Position numbers and translations under genes: made by a program. Below the pieces are notes generated by a model that had not been told where the DNA came from, made no database searches, and saw only the letters and a program-made list of their open reading frames with translations. From assembly GCF_043195135.1 (NCBI RefSeq), contig NZ_JBAFWP010000007.1: a stretch of 64,000 nucleotides of DNA. One strand, 5' to 3'. Of the stretch, positions 43,316 through 51,344 are shown piece by piece. Each line of letters starts with the position of its first letter. Positions within the stretch are counted from its first letter, which is position 1. This stretch comes from NCEH01 sp043195135 (lineage in GTDB: Bacteria; Pseudomonadota; Alphaproteobacteria; Rhizobiales; Xanthobacteraceae).

Positions 43316-44131
43316 ATGTCAGATCGTACGGCGGCCGGACTCGCCGAGCAGATGCTTGATCTTTTGCCGCCGGACGGCGCGCCGGTGCTGAATCGGGTGC
43401 TGCGGGCCATGCTGTCCCGGCGCCTCGCCCAACCGATTTCCACGGAGGATTTCTTCCTCGCCCGCGACCTGCTGCTGAAGCGCGGCCGGGTGGGCCGGGA
43501 GCGGGGCCAGGGCGGCAAGATCTTTCTGCTGAAGGCCCCGCCCGCCGAGCCGCCCGCGGCATCGGCCCCATCCCCGATTTCGCCGACGGCGCCGCTGGAA
43601 GCGGAATTGATGGCACCGGTGGCGCACTATCTCGCCACCACCTTCGTCCGCAATCTGGACCTGCCGAAGGGCGGGTTGGCCTTAATGCAGGACATTTCGG
43701 CCATCGGTCCCAGCTCCGGCCAATGGGCGCGGCCGGATTTCATGCTGGTGAGCCTGCTGCGCTTCACCTTCATGCCCGGATCGCAACTCGACGTGCACGC
43801 CTTCGAGCTGAAGACCGAGACCGGCGGCTCGGTTCTGGCGGTGCATGAGGCGCTGGCGCAGACCCGCTTTACCCATTTCGGCCATCTCATCTGGCACTTG
43901 CCGGAAGACTCAAGGGCACGGGCGCGCCTGCCGGACGTGCACAAGCAATGCGAGGAGCACGGCATCGGCCTGATCCTCGCTGTGCGCCCCAAAGACCCGG
44001 AAAGCTACGAGGTTCTGCTCGACCCCAAGCGCAAGGCGACGCCACCCAAGACGGTGGACGGGTTCCTGGAAAGCCGCCTGAACCCGCACAATCGCACCGC
44101 GCTCAAGAAAGCCCTGAAGGAGGACGCCTGA
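43316..44131 (+). CDS. Winged-helix protein with PD-(D/E)XK nuclease-like domain
   Basis: A 271-residue protein I cannot assign to a named family. Residues about 22-73 look like a winged helix, ending in a basic glycine-rich wing (KRGRVGRERGQGGKIFLL). After a Pro/Ala linker (74-95), residues about 96-240 look like a PD-(D/E)XK nuclease core: an acidic helix (LEAELMAPVAHYL), Asp141 in ARPDFMLV, and Glu164-x-Lys166 in DVHAFELKTE, followed by a helix with ALAQTRFTHFGHL. The spacing and strand pattern fit the fold. The stop shares a base with the ParA start (TGATG). It is the first gene of a three-gene cassette and may be a DNA-recognising nuclease; no activity is proven. Confidence 0.65.
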   Translation: MSDRTAAGLAEQMLDLLPPDGAPVLNRVLRAMLSRRLAQPISTEDFFLARDLLLKRGRVGRERGQGGKIFLLKAPPAEPPAASAPSPISPTAPLEAELMAPVAHYLATTFVRNLDLPKGGLALMQDISAIGPSSGQWARPDFMLVSLLRFTFMPGSQLDVHAFELKTETGGSVLAVHEALAQTRFTHFGHLIWHLPEDSRARARLPDVHKQCEEHGIGLILAVRPKDPESYEVLLDPKRKATPPKTVDGFLESRLNPHNRTALKKALKEDA

Positions 44132-45036
44132 TGCCCCGGCCTGGACGCGTGATCGCCGTCGCCAACATGAAGGGCGGCGTCGGCAAGACCACCACGGTGG
44201 TGATGCTGGCGGAAGCCCTGGCAGCGGATGGAAACCGGGTGCTGGTGATCGATCTGGACGCGCAGGCGAGCGTTTCATATTCCTTAGGAGGCAACGCACT
44301 CCTTCGCGAATTGTTTTTAGAAGAACGCACTATTAGCTACTTTTTAGAAGATGTATTTGTGGATGGAAAACAACGTAAAATTTCCAATTTTATTAGAAAT
44401 CAGGTAACAACCACAACATACAAATCTAATTTGTTAAATGTTTCTCTGATAGCTGCAGATCCCACACTTAGATATGTTGAGAGATATCTATTAAGTGCGC
44501 TGATCAAAAAGGGCTTCGACATCGACGCTCTGTCGAACCGCATTTGGAAGAGGATGGAGCGGGAAATGCCGCCGCTAAAGCAGGAGTATGATTATATCTT
44601 CTTTGACTGCGCGCCGGGAATTTCTCTTTTAACCGAGGTCGCTATTCGTGGTGCTGACATGGTTTTGATTCCGACCATTCCGGACTCCATGTCAACACTC
44701 GGTTTGTCGGCGTTTTCTAATAGCTTCTGGCGGGGACCACTTGCCCGAAGCACTCCTCTCCCGATGCCAAAACGTCTGCCGTATGTCCTTTTTTCAAGAT
44801 GTCAAAATATTCGCACCCACAATCTCACGCGTGAGCGAATGCGTCTGGAAGTGTCATCGATAGATCCGCCATATTATATGCTCAAAACAATTATTCCGCA
44901 GGCTGCAATACTTGCCGATGTCTGCACCGATCAACCCGGGCGAACCTTTCAGGGCAAATACGGGCCAGTGATCACTACAGCACTCAACCAGCTTCTGGGC
45001 GAAATGAAGGACATTCTCGATGGCCATCCATCTTGA
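44131..45036 (+). CDS. ParA-type P-loop ATPase
   Basis: A 301-residue ATPase of the ParA/Soj/MinD group. The deviant Walker A motif is VANMKGGVGKTTTVVMLAEAL (Lys14 is the signature lysine, Lys19 the P-loop lysine). Next come VIDLDAQASVSYSLGG and Walker B DYIFFDCAPGISLLTEVAIRGADMVLIPTIPD. It is not beside a ParB gene or the origin region, so chromosome partitioning is unlikely. Base composition changes sharply inside the gene: about 44131-44275 is GC-rich like the host, about 44280-44505 is strongly AT-rich, and the rest is intermediate. This suggests recombination with foreign DNA. It overlaps the next gene by 17 bases. Confidence 0.9.
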   Translation: MPRPGRVIAVANMKGGVGKTTTVVMLAEALAADGNRVLVIDLDAQASVSYSLGGNALLRELFLEERTISYFLEDVFVDGKQRKISNFIRNQVTTTTYKSNLLNVSLIAADPTLRYVERYLLSALIKKGFDIDALSNRIWKRMEREMPPLKQEYDYIFFDCAPGISLLTEVAIRGADMVLIPTIPDSMSTLGLSAFSNSFWRGPLARSTPLPMPKRLPYVLFSRCQNIRTHNLTRERMRLEVSSIDPPYYMLKTIIPQAAILADVCTDQPGRTFQGKYGPVITTALNQLLGEMKDILDGHPS

Positions 45037-45559
45037 CGGGCACGCCGTCTTCGCGGCGATCGGCACCCATCCCGCAGCGTTCCCCGACCTTTCAACCGAT
45101 GTCGCTGTCGCTGCCGAGAAATTGTTGGTCAAGCAGGTCAAGGCTAAGGGCCTCACGCTCGACCAACTGCGTACGCTCTTCAAGGCCATCGGCGACGATC
45201 TCGCAACCGTTCTTCTCGATACGCTGAAGGACACAGAGATCGCTTCTCTGGTGAAGAAACTGGATAAAAACCGCGCAGGGTTAGAGCCATCGCCCGCCCG
45301 AGTTCTCCTCCATGAGCTTGGGTTTGGAATCAAGGAACCGGAACCTGATGCTCCAAAGAGCAAGACGAAGGCGAAGGCCCCAGCAAAGAAGAAGCCCGCG
45401 CTAGAGGGCCTTATGAAGATCACGGATGCCTTCGAAGCGGCACATCTCAGAGAGCGGCCGCCCGCACCGAAGACCACCGCCAAGCCGCAGGCCGAGGCAC
45501 CGGCGCCGACGCCGCCGGCAAAGCCGGCGGGCCGAGGCGGGCGCGCGAAGAAGGCGTAG
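45020..45559 (+). CDS. Unknown protein with basic C-terminal tail, third gene of the ParA cassette
   Basis: A 179-residue protein with no family I recognise. Residues 1-105 are predicted mostly helical (SLVKKLDKNRAGLEPSPARVLLHELGFG at the end of this part). Residues about 110-128 are a Lys/Ala-rich stretch (PKSKTKAKAPAKKKPA). Then comes a short helical piece (GLMKITDAFEAAHL) and a Pro/Ala/Lys tail ending GRGGRAKKA. The basic tails suggest nucleic-acid binding. It overlaps the ParA gene by 17 bases, so it is translationally coupled and may be the ATPase's partner. Confidence 0.72.
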   Translation: MAIHLDGHAVFAAIGTHPAAFPDLSTDVAVAAEKLLVKQVKAKGLTLDQLRTLFKAIGDDLATVLLDTLKDTEIASLVKKLDKNRAGLEPSPARVLLHELGFGIKEPEPDAPKSKTKAKAPAKKKPALEGLMKITDAFEAAHLRERPPAPKTTAKPQAEAPAPTPPAKPAGRGGRAKKA

Positions 45560-45889
45560 GCGGGCGTTTGGAGGGACGAAGGGAGGCCGCTTCTTCGGGC
45601 CGGGCTGAAGCCCGCTCCTGACCCTCCGCCGAAGCCCCCTCCCCAGCCCTCCCCCGCACGCGGGAGAGGGAGAGCTGTGGCGCTTCATGGAACAATCGAT
45701 CTTCCCAAGAATAATAACATCCCCTCTCCCGCGTGCGGGGGAGGGTTAGGGAGGGGGCTTGGGAGGGTCACGCTCGGGCAAGCAGCCAAGGGCGTGAATA
45801 ACAAGCGGAAAAGAAGATCGGCAGCGGCGGAGCGCCCCGCCCTGCTACCGGAAAAAACCAGGAGAAGCCGGAAAGCCCCATCTCCCCCC
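45560..45889. other. Intergenic region downstream of the ParA cassette
   Basis: This 330-base gap separates the last cassette gene from the convergent recJ. It contains the large inverted repeat at 45620-45770, with a small AT-rich core between the arms. No further gene is seen. Confidence 0.5.
45620..45770. repeat. Large inverted repeat with arms of about 50 bases
   Basis: The left arm (45620-45670) and right arm (45722-45770) are inverted copies with only a few mismatches, sharing AAGCCCCCTCCC and CCCTCCCCCGCACGCGGGAG-type cores, around a 51-base AT-richer centre. Each arm also contains the small palindrome CCCGCACGCGGG. It looks like a non-autonomous mobile or REP-type element. It also could end transcription from both sides. 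Confidence 0.75.
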
Positions 45890-47701
45890 TCACCCCTGCC
45901 CGTCCGGCCCGGCCTCCGCGATATCGCGCAGGCGGAGCGTCACGCGGGCTTCGCCTTGCCAGTGGTCGAGATCCAGGGATCCGGCCACGTGCACGGTGCG
46001 GCCCCGCAGTTCCGTCAGCGCGCGGCCGAGGGGCTCCTCGGCGCAGCGGAAGGCGACCGCGCGCAGGGTCGAGCCGTCGCGCGCGGTGAGGCGGGCGCGC
46101 ATGTGGCCGGTGCCGAACGTCTCCACATAGGAGAGGCGATGGGAGGGGAAGGCGAACACCGGCTCCGGATTGCCGGCGCCATAGGGCCCCGCCCTGGCCA
46201 CCAGATCCACCAGCGCGGGTGTCGCGCCGGACGCCGTCAGGGCGGCATCGATGGTGAGCGCACCTTCCGAACGGGCGCGTTCCACCGCTTCGGCAAGCTC
46301 GCGCTCCAGATAGGCGCGCAGGTCGCCGAGCCGCTTACGCTCCACCGTGAGGCCCGCCGCCATGGCATGGCCGCCGCCCTTCACCAGCAATCCCTGCTCC
46401 ACCGCGCCCCGCACCGCGCGGCCGAGATCGACCCCGGGAATGGAGCGGGCCGAGCCGGTGCCGGTGTCGCCCAAAAAAGCGATCGCCAGCGCCGGGCGGT
46501 TGAACCGCTCCTTCAGGCGCGAGGCGACCAGCCCCACCACGCCGGGATGCCATCCGTCGCCGCTCACCACCACGGCGGCGCCGGCCTGGTCGCCATGGGC
46601 GGCGAATGCCTCGGCCTCGGCGGTGGCGAGGATGGCGCGCTCCACCTCCTGGCGCTCGGTGTTGAGGCGGTCGAGTTCCGCCGCCATCACCTTGGCTTCC
46701 ATGGGGTCCTGCTCCAGCAGCAGGCGCGTGCCGAGCGTGGCATCGCCGATCCGCCCGCCGGCATTGATGCGCGGGCCGAGCAGGAAGCCGAGATGCCAGG
46801 GGCGCGGCGGTCCGTCCAGCCGCGCCACGTCCATCAGCGCCGTGAGGCCCGGCCGCTGGCGCCGGCGCAGGGCGATCAGCCCCTTCGTCACATAGGCGCG
46901 GTTGAGGCCGATGAGCGGCACCACGTCGGCCACCGTGCCGAGCGCGACCAGATCCAGCGAAGCCAGCAGATCGGGAGCCGGTAGCTCTTCGGTCCAATGG
47001 CCCTCCTCGCGCAGCCGGCGCACGAGACCCACCATGGTGATGAAGACCAGCCCCACCGCGCACAGGTGCCCGAGGCCGGACAGATCGTCCTCCCGGTTCG
47101 GGTTCACGATGGCCTCGGCCTCGGGAAGGGTCTCGCCGGCCTGGTGATGGTCGATCACCACAACGTCGAGCCCGAGGCGCCGCGCGGCGGCGAGCGGCTC
47201 CAGGCTGGTGGTGCCGCAATCCACCGTCACCAGCAGCGTCACGCCGCGCGCCGCCAATTGCTCGATGGCGGCGATGTTCGGGCCGTAGCCTTCGAAAATG
47301 CGGTCGGGAATATGAAACAGCGGATCCAGCCCGCCCGCGCGCAGCACGCTGACCAGCAAAGCGGTGGAGGTGGCGCCATCCACGTCATAATCGCCGAACA
47401 CCGCCACCGTCTCCCCGGTGCAGACGGCGGCGGCGAGGCGCTCCACCGCCGCTTCCATGTCGGTCAGCGTGTTGGGATCGGGAAGAAGGGTGCGGATGGC
47501 GGGGTCGAGATAGGCCGGCACGTCCGCGATCGCGACGCCGCGCCCCGCCAGGATGCGCGCCAGAAGCTCCGGCAGATCGTGGCGCTGGGCGATGGCAAGC
47601 GCGCTCTGGGCGGCGCGCAGGTCCAGCCGGTCGCGCCACGTCCGCCCGGTGGCGGAGGCGGTGACGCCGAGAAAGGGGCGATTCGTCGGATGCACGGTCA
47701 C
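45890..47701 (-). CDS. recJ: Single-stranded-DNA-specific exonuclease RecJ
   Basis: A 5'-to-3' exonuclease acting in recombination and mismatch repair. About 603 residues contain the DHH-family motifs: VFGDYDVDGATSTALL, VTVDCGTTS, VVIDHHQAGE and LGHLCAVGLVF in the first domain, and VKGGGHAMAAGLT of the DHHA1 domain. A C-terminal OB-like domain follows. No ATG fits; the start is probably GTG at 47701 or 47695, the latter with GGGG 7 bases upstream. The longer frame to 47839 overlaps the MgtC-family gene and is rejected. Confidence 0.94.
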   Translation of the reverse strand: MTVHPTNRPFLGVTASATGRTWRDRLDLRAAQSALAIAQRHDLPELLARILAGRGVAIADVPAYLDPAIRTLLPDPNTLTDMEAAVERLAAAVCTGETVAVFGDYDVDGATSTALLVSVLRAGGLDPLFHIPDRIFEGYGPNIAAIEQLAARGVTLLVTVDCGTTSLEPLAAARRLGLDVVVIDHHQAGETLPEAEAIVNPNREDDLSGLGHLCAVGLVFITMVGLVRRLREEGHWTEELPAPDLLASLDLVALGTVADVVPLIGLNRAYVTKGLIALRRRQRPGLTALMDVARLDGPPRPWHLGFLLGPRINAGGRIGDATLGTRLLLEQDPMEAKVMAAELDRLNTERQEVERAILATAEAEAFAAHGDQAGAAVVVSGDGWHPGVVGLVASRLKERFNRPALAIAFLGDTGTGSARSIPGVDLGRAVRGAVEQGLLVKGGGHAMAAGLTVERKRLGDLRAYLERELAEAVERARSEGALTIDAALTASGATPALVDLVARAGPYGAGNPEPVFAFPSHRLSYVETFGTGHMRARLTARDGSTLRAVAFRCAEEPLGRALTELRGRTVHVAGSLDLDHWQGEARVTLRLRDIAEAGPDGQG

Positions 47702-47741
47702 GCCCCATGAAGCCAGAGCCTGGCCCCGGCGTCGAGAGCGC

Positions 47742-48986
47742 TCATGCGAGCAGCGCCAGCGCGCCGCCGGCCGCGACCGCGACGCCCGTGGGTATGGCGA
47801 GGCGCAAGGCGAACGCCGGCGGGCCGGCGCCGGCGCCATAGGCCGCGCGCGCCAGCGCGTTCACGCCGAGCGCCGCGAGCACCGCATGCGCCGCGTCGCT
47901 CACCGAAATCCCCTGGCCGGCGAGGCGCGCGGCATTCAGGGTGGCCACATCCACATCGGCGAGGCCGGTCAAGGCGCTGACCAGCAGCAGGCTGCCGGCG
48001 CCGCTCGCCTGCAACAGCCACGCGCTCAGCACGGCCACGGCCGCAAAACCCGCCGCGAAGATCAGCAGCGGCTTGAGATCGAACGGATTGCCGAGCCGCG
48101 TGGCTTTCGCCGTGTGCCCGCCCGCCTGTCGCATCAGCCAGAAACCGCTGAGCGCCAGCACGAGGGCCGCCGCGCCGGCGGGTGCCGCAACCCGCGCCAG
48201 CACCGCCGGGGCGAGAAGCGCGAGCAGGGTCAGCACCCGCAGGATCGAGACCATGCCGGCAAGGCACGCCCCGCCGGCCAGCAGCGTCGGCGGCTCGCCT
48301 CCCGCCGCGCGCCGCGCGAACACCACGGTGACGGCGGTGGAGGACACGAGCGCTCCGGCGAGGGCGCTGAACAGGATGCCGCGCTGCGGTCCCGCCACCT
48401 TCACCGCGAGATAGCCCGCATAGGAAATGGCCGCGGTCAGCACCGTGAACAGCCAGATCTCGCGCGGATTGAGGCTGTGGAACGGGTCGATGGTGCGGTC
48501 GGGCAGCAATGGCAGCACGATCACCGTCATGGCCAGCAGAACCAGGGCCGACCGCAGTTCCACCCAGGTCAGCCGCCGCACCAGGCCGTGCAGCATGCTG
48601 CGGCTTGCGAGCAGGCCGGCGCCGGCGATGGCGGCGGCTCCGGCAAGGCGCGGGTCGCCCACCACGGCGAAGGCGCCGAGCGCGAACACCAGCAGGCCGG
48701 CCACCAGTCCGGTGATCGAAAAGGAATGCTGCCGCTCCAGCTCCCGCCAGGTGAAAACCCCGAACGCGAAGGCGAACACCAGGAATCCGGTGGCCAGAAC
48801 CAGCGGACTTTGAAGGCTCTGCGCGAGCGCCGCGAACACGCCGCCCAGCAGGCCGGCGAGAGAGAAGGTGCGGACCCCGGCGGTGCGGCTGCCGGCGGGC
48901 CGCTCACGGGCCTGCCAGCCGCGCTCGATACCGACGATCAGCCCGATGGCGAGCGCCGTGGCAAGGCGCAACAGCAGGTCCTGCAT
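47742..48986 (-). CDS. MgtC/SapB-family membrane protein with DUF4010
   Basis: A 414-residue membrane protein. The N-terminal part has the MgtC/SapB motif ALAIGLIVGIERGWQARERP and AGVRTFSLAGLLGG, with several helices. The C-terminal half is a DUF4010-type region with more helices (about 11 or 12 in all). MgtC proteins are linked to growth at low magnesium and to virulence in some bacteria; the DUF4010 type is not well characterised. The ATG at 48986 is chosen over an upstream one at 49007. It lies between glpX and recJ, which are usually neighbours in Rhizobiales. Confidence 0.87.
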   Translation of the reverse strand: MQDLLLRLATALAIGLIVGIERGWQARERPAGSRTAGVRTFSLAGLLGGVFAALAQSLQSPLVLATGFLVFAFAFGVFTWRELERQHSFSITGLVAGLLVFALGAFAVVGDPRLAGAAAIAGAGLLASRSMLHGLVRRLTWVELRSALVLLAMTVIVLPLLPDRTIDPFHSLNPREIWLFTVLTAAISYAGYLAVKVAGPQRGILFSALAGALVSSTAVTVVFARRAAGGEPPTLLAGGACLAGMVSILRVLTLLALLAPAVLARVAAPAGAAALVLALSGFWLMRQAGGHTAKATRLGNPFDLKPLLIFAAGFAAVAVLSAWLLQASGAGSLLLVSALTGLADVDVATLNAARLAGQGISVSDAAHAVLAALGVNALARAAYGAGAGPPAFALRLAIPTGVAVAAGGALALLA

Positions 48987-49038
48987 CGCCCTCCCCCTGC
49001 CCCCCAACCGCCCACCGCGCGGACCGAAGGCGCGCGCT

Positions 49039-50022
49039 TTAGAATACGAACTTGGAGAAATCCCGGTGCTCGGTCTTCACGCGCCGCACGGTTCCCGTGG
49101 ACGAGCGCATGAGCACCGTATCGGTCTCGATCACCGCGCGGCCGAACCGCACGCCCTGGAGCAGTGCGCCGTTGGTCACGCCCGTGGCCGACACCAGGCA
49201 ATCGCCGCGCACCATGTCGGAGAGCTTGTAGATGCGCGAGAAATCGCGAATGCCCATCTGCTTGGCCTTGGTGCGCTTGGCCTCGGTGTCGAGCACGAGG
49301 CGGCCTTCCATCTGGCCGCCGATGCAGCTCAGCGCCGCCGCCGCAAGCACCCCCTCGGCGGCGCCGCCGCTGCCGAGATAAATGTCCACGCCGCTGTCCT
49401 GCGGATTGGTGGTGTGGATGATCCCCGCCACGTCGCCGTCGGTGATCAGCTTCACCGAGGCGCCCGCCGCGTGCACGGCCTCGATCAGCGCGGCATGGCG
49501 CGGACGATCAAGCACCAGGGCGGTGATTTCGGACGGCGAGATGCCGCGCGCCTTCGCCAGCGCATGGATGTTTTCCTGGTGCGTCGCTGCGAGCGAGACG
49601 ATCCCTTCGGGATAGCCGGGGCCGATGGCGATCTTCTCCATATAGACCGGCGGCGCGGCGAGAAGCGAACCGGTCTCGGCGATGACGATCACCGAGATGG
49701 AGCCCGGCATGTTCTTGGCGCACAGGGTCGTGCCTTCCAGCGGGTCGACGGCGATGTCCACCGCATCCCCGCCCTCGCCCACCTCCTCGCCGAGGAACAG
49801 GTGGGGCACTTCCCCTTCCAGACCCTCGCCGATCACCACCCGGCCGCTCAGCGGCATTTTCGACAATTCGCGATAGGCCGCGGCGCTCGCCGCCTCGTCG
49901 GCGGCCTGCTCGTCGCCGCGCCCCCGCAGCCGCGCCGCCGCCACCGCGGCGCGCTCGGTCACGCGGGCGAGTTCCAGGGCAAAACGGCGATCCAGCACCT
50001 GGGCCGCGCGCGCTTCGGGCAT
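49039..50022 (-). CDS. glpX: Fructose-1,6-bisphosphatase class II (GlpX)
   Basis: Hydrolyses fructose-1,6-bisphosphate in gluconeogenesis; in autotrophs the same type can also act on sedoheptulose-1,7-bisphosphate. The 327 residues contain GRGDEQAADEAAS, VVIGEGLEGEVPHLFLGEEVG and the metal-binding VDIAVDPLEGT, followed by DRPRHAALIEAVHAAGA and the GSGGAAEGVLAAAAL loop. It begins 3 bases after the hom stop, so the two are in one operon. Confidence 0.95.
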   Translation of the reverse strand: MPEARAAQVLDRRFALELARVTERAAVAAARLRGRGDEQAADEAASAAAYRELSKMPLSGRVVIGEGLEGEVPHLFLGEEVGEGGDAVDIAVDPLEGTTLCAKNMPGSISVIVIAETGSLLAAPPVYMEKIAIGPGYPEGIVSLAATHQENIHALAKARGISPSEITALVLDRPRHAALIEAVHAAGASVKLITDGDVAGIIHTTNPQDSGVDIYLGSGGAAEGVLAAAALSCIGGQMEGRLVLDTEAKRTKAKQMGIRDFSRIYKLSDMVRGDCLVSATGVTNGALLQGVRFGRAVIETDTVLMRSSTGTVRRVKTEHRDFSKFVF

Positions 50023-50025
50023 GGA

Positions 50026-51321
50026 TCAGTCCTTCTCGATGCGGATCACCTGGGGCGGATTGGCGATGACGCCTTCCGCCTCGATGGCCGCCACGGCGCG
50101 CCGCACGGCCTCTTCCGTCGTGGCATAGGTGATCAGGATCACCGTCGCCTGCTCGCCCTCGCCCATGCGCGTGGGGCGGTGTTGGACGATGGATTCCAGC
50201 GAGATCCCCTCATCCGCCATGCGGCCGGCAATGGTGGCGGCGGTGCCCGGCTTGTTGACCGCCGCAAGCCGGATGTAATAGCCGCCCTCGTGCAATTGCA
50301 TCGGTGCCCGGCGCGGCACCTGGAGCGCCGCGGTCGGCAGGCCGAACGGATAGCCCCGCACGCCCCGCGCCAGATCCACCAGATCCGCCACCACGGCGGA
50401 GGCCGTCGCGGCGCCGCCCGCCCCGGGGCCGACCAGCGTGAGGGCGACCGCATCGCCGTCCACGGCGACGGCATTGGTCACGCCCGCCACCTGGGCGATG
50501 GGCCAGTGCTTGGGCACCATGGTGGGGTGCACGCGCTGCTCGATGCCATCCTCGGTGCGCACCGCGACGCCGAGCAGCTTGACCTTGTATCCCAGCTCGT
50601 CCGCCGCCTGGAGATCGGCCAGGGTCAGCGAGCGGATGCCTTCCACATAGATCGCGTCCGCGTCCACCTGCGTGCCGAACGCGAGCGAGGTGAGGAGCGC
50701 GAGCTTGTGGGCGGTGTCGTAGCCGTCGATGTCGAAGGTCGGGTCCGCCTCCGCATAGCCGAGGCGCTGCGCCTCCGCCAGGCAGGTCTCGAAGGAGAGG
50801 CCCTCGTCCGCCATGCGGGTGAGGATGTAATTGCAGGTGCCGTTGAGAATGCCGGAGACGCGGGCGATGCGATTGCCCACCAGGGCCTCGCGCAGGGTCT
50901 TCACGATGGGAATGCCGCCCGCCACCGCCGCTTCGAAATCGAGCGCGACGCCGGAGGCCTCGGCACCGGCGGCGAGCGCCATGCCGTGCTTCGCCAGCAG
51001 GGCCTTGTTGGCCGTGACCACCGGCTTGCCGGCAGCAAGGGCGGCGGCGACCGCCGCCTTGGCCGGGTCGCCCTCGCCGCCCATGAGCTCCACGAACACG
51101 TCGATGCCGGCATCGTTCGCGAGCGACACCGGATCGTCGTGCCAGCGCACGCCCGACAGATCGATGCCGCGATCCTTGGCCCGGTCGCGTGCACTGACCG
51201 CGACCACTTTCACCGTGCGGCCGGTGCGGGCCGCGATCTCTGCCGACTGGCGCTCCAGCATCTTCACGACGCCGACGCCGACGGTGCCGAGGCCAGCCAG
51301 CCCCACGTTCAAGTCACTCAT
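50026..51321 (-). CDS. hom: Homoserine dehydrogenase
   Basis: Reduces aspartate semialdehyde to homoserine, the branch point to threonine and methionine. The 431 residues have the NAD(P)-binding GLAGLGTVGVGVVKML, the dimerisation/catalytic region with ANKALLAKHG, GILNGTCNYILTRM and EADPTFDIDGYDTAHKLALL, and a C-terminal ACT domain (about 350-430) that usually gives threonine feedback. It lies 23 bases downstream of the aminotransferase gene and 3 bases upstream of glpX. Confidence 0.96.
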   Translation of the reverse strand: MSDLNVGLAGLGTVGVGVVKMLERQSAEIAARTGRTVKVVAVSARDRAKDRGIDLSGVRWHDDPVSLANDAGIDVFVELMGGEGDPAKAAVAAALAAGKPVVTANKALLAKHGMALAAGAEASGVALDFEAAVAGGIPIVKTLREALVGNRIARVSGILNGTCNYILTRMADEGLSFETCLAEAQRLGYAEADPTFDIDGYDTAHKLALLTSLAFGTQVDADAIYVEGIRSLTLADLQAADELGYKVKLLGVAVRTEDGIEQRVHPTMVPKHWPIAQVAGVTNAVAVDGDAVALTLVGPGAGGAATASAVVADLVDLARGVRGYPFGLPTAALQVPRRAPMQLHEGGYYIRLAAVNKPGTAATIAGRMADEGISLESIVQHRPTRMGEGEQATVILITYATTEEAVRRAVAAIEAEGVIANPPQVIRIEKD

Positions 51322-51344
51322 GGGAAATCGGGTTTCCTGTTGGA

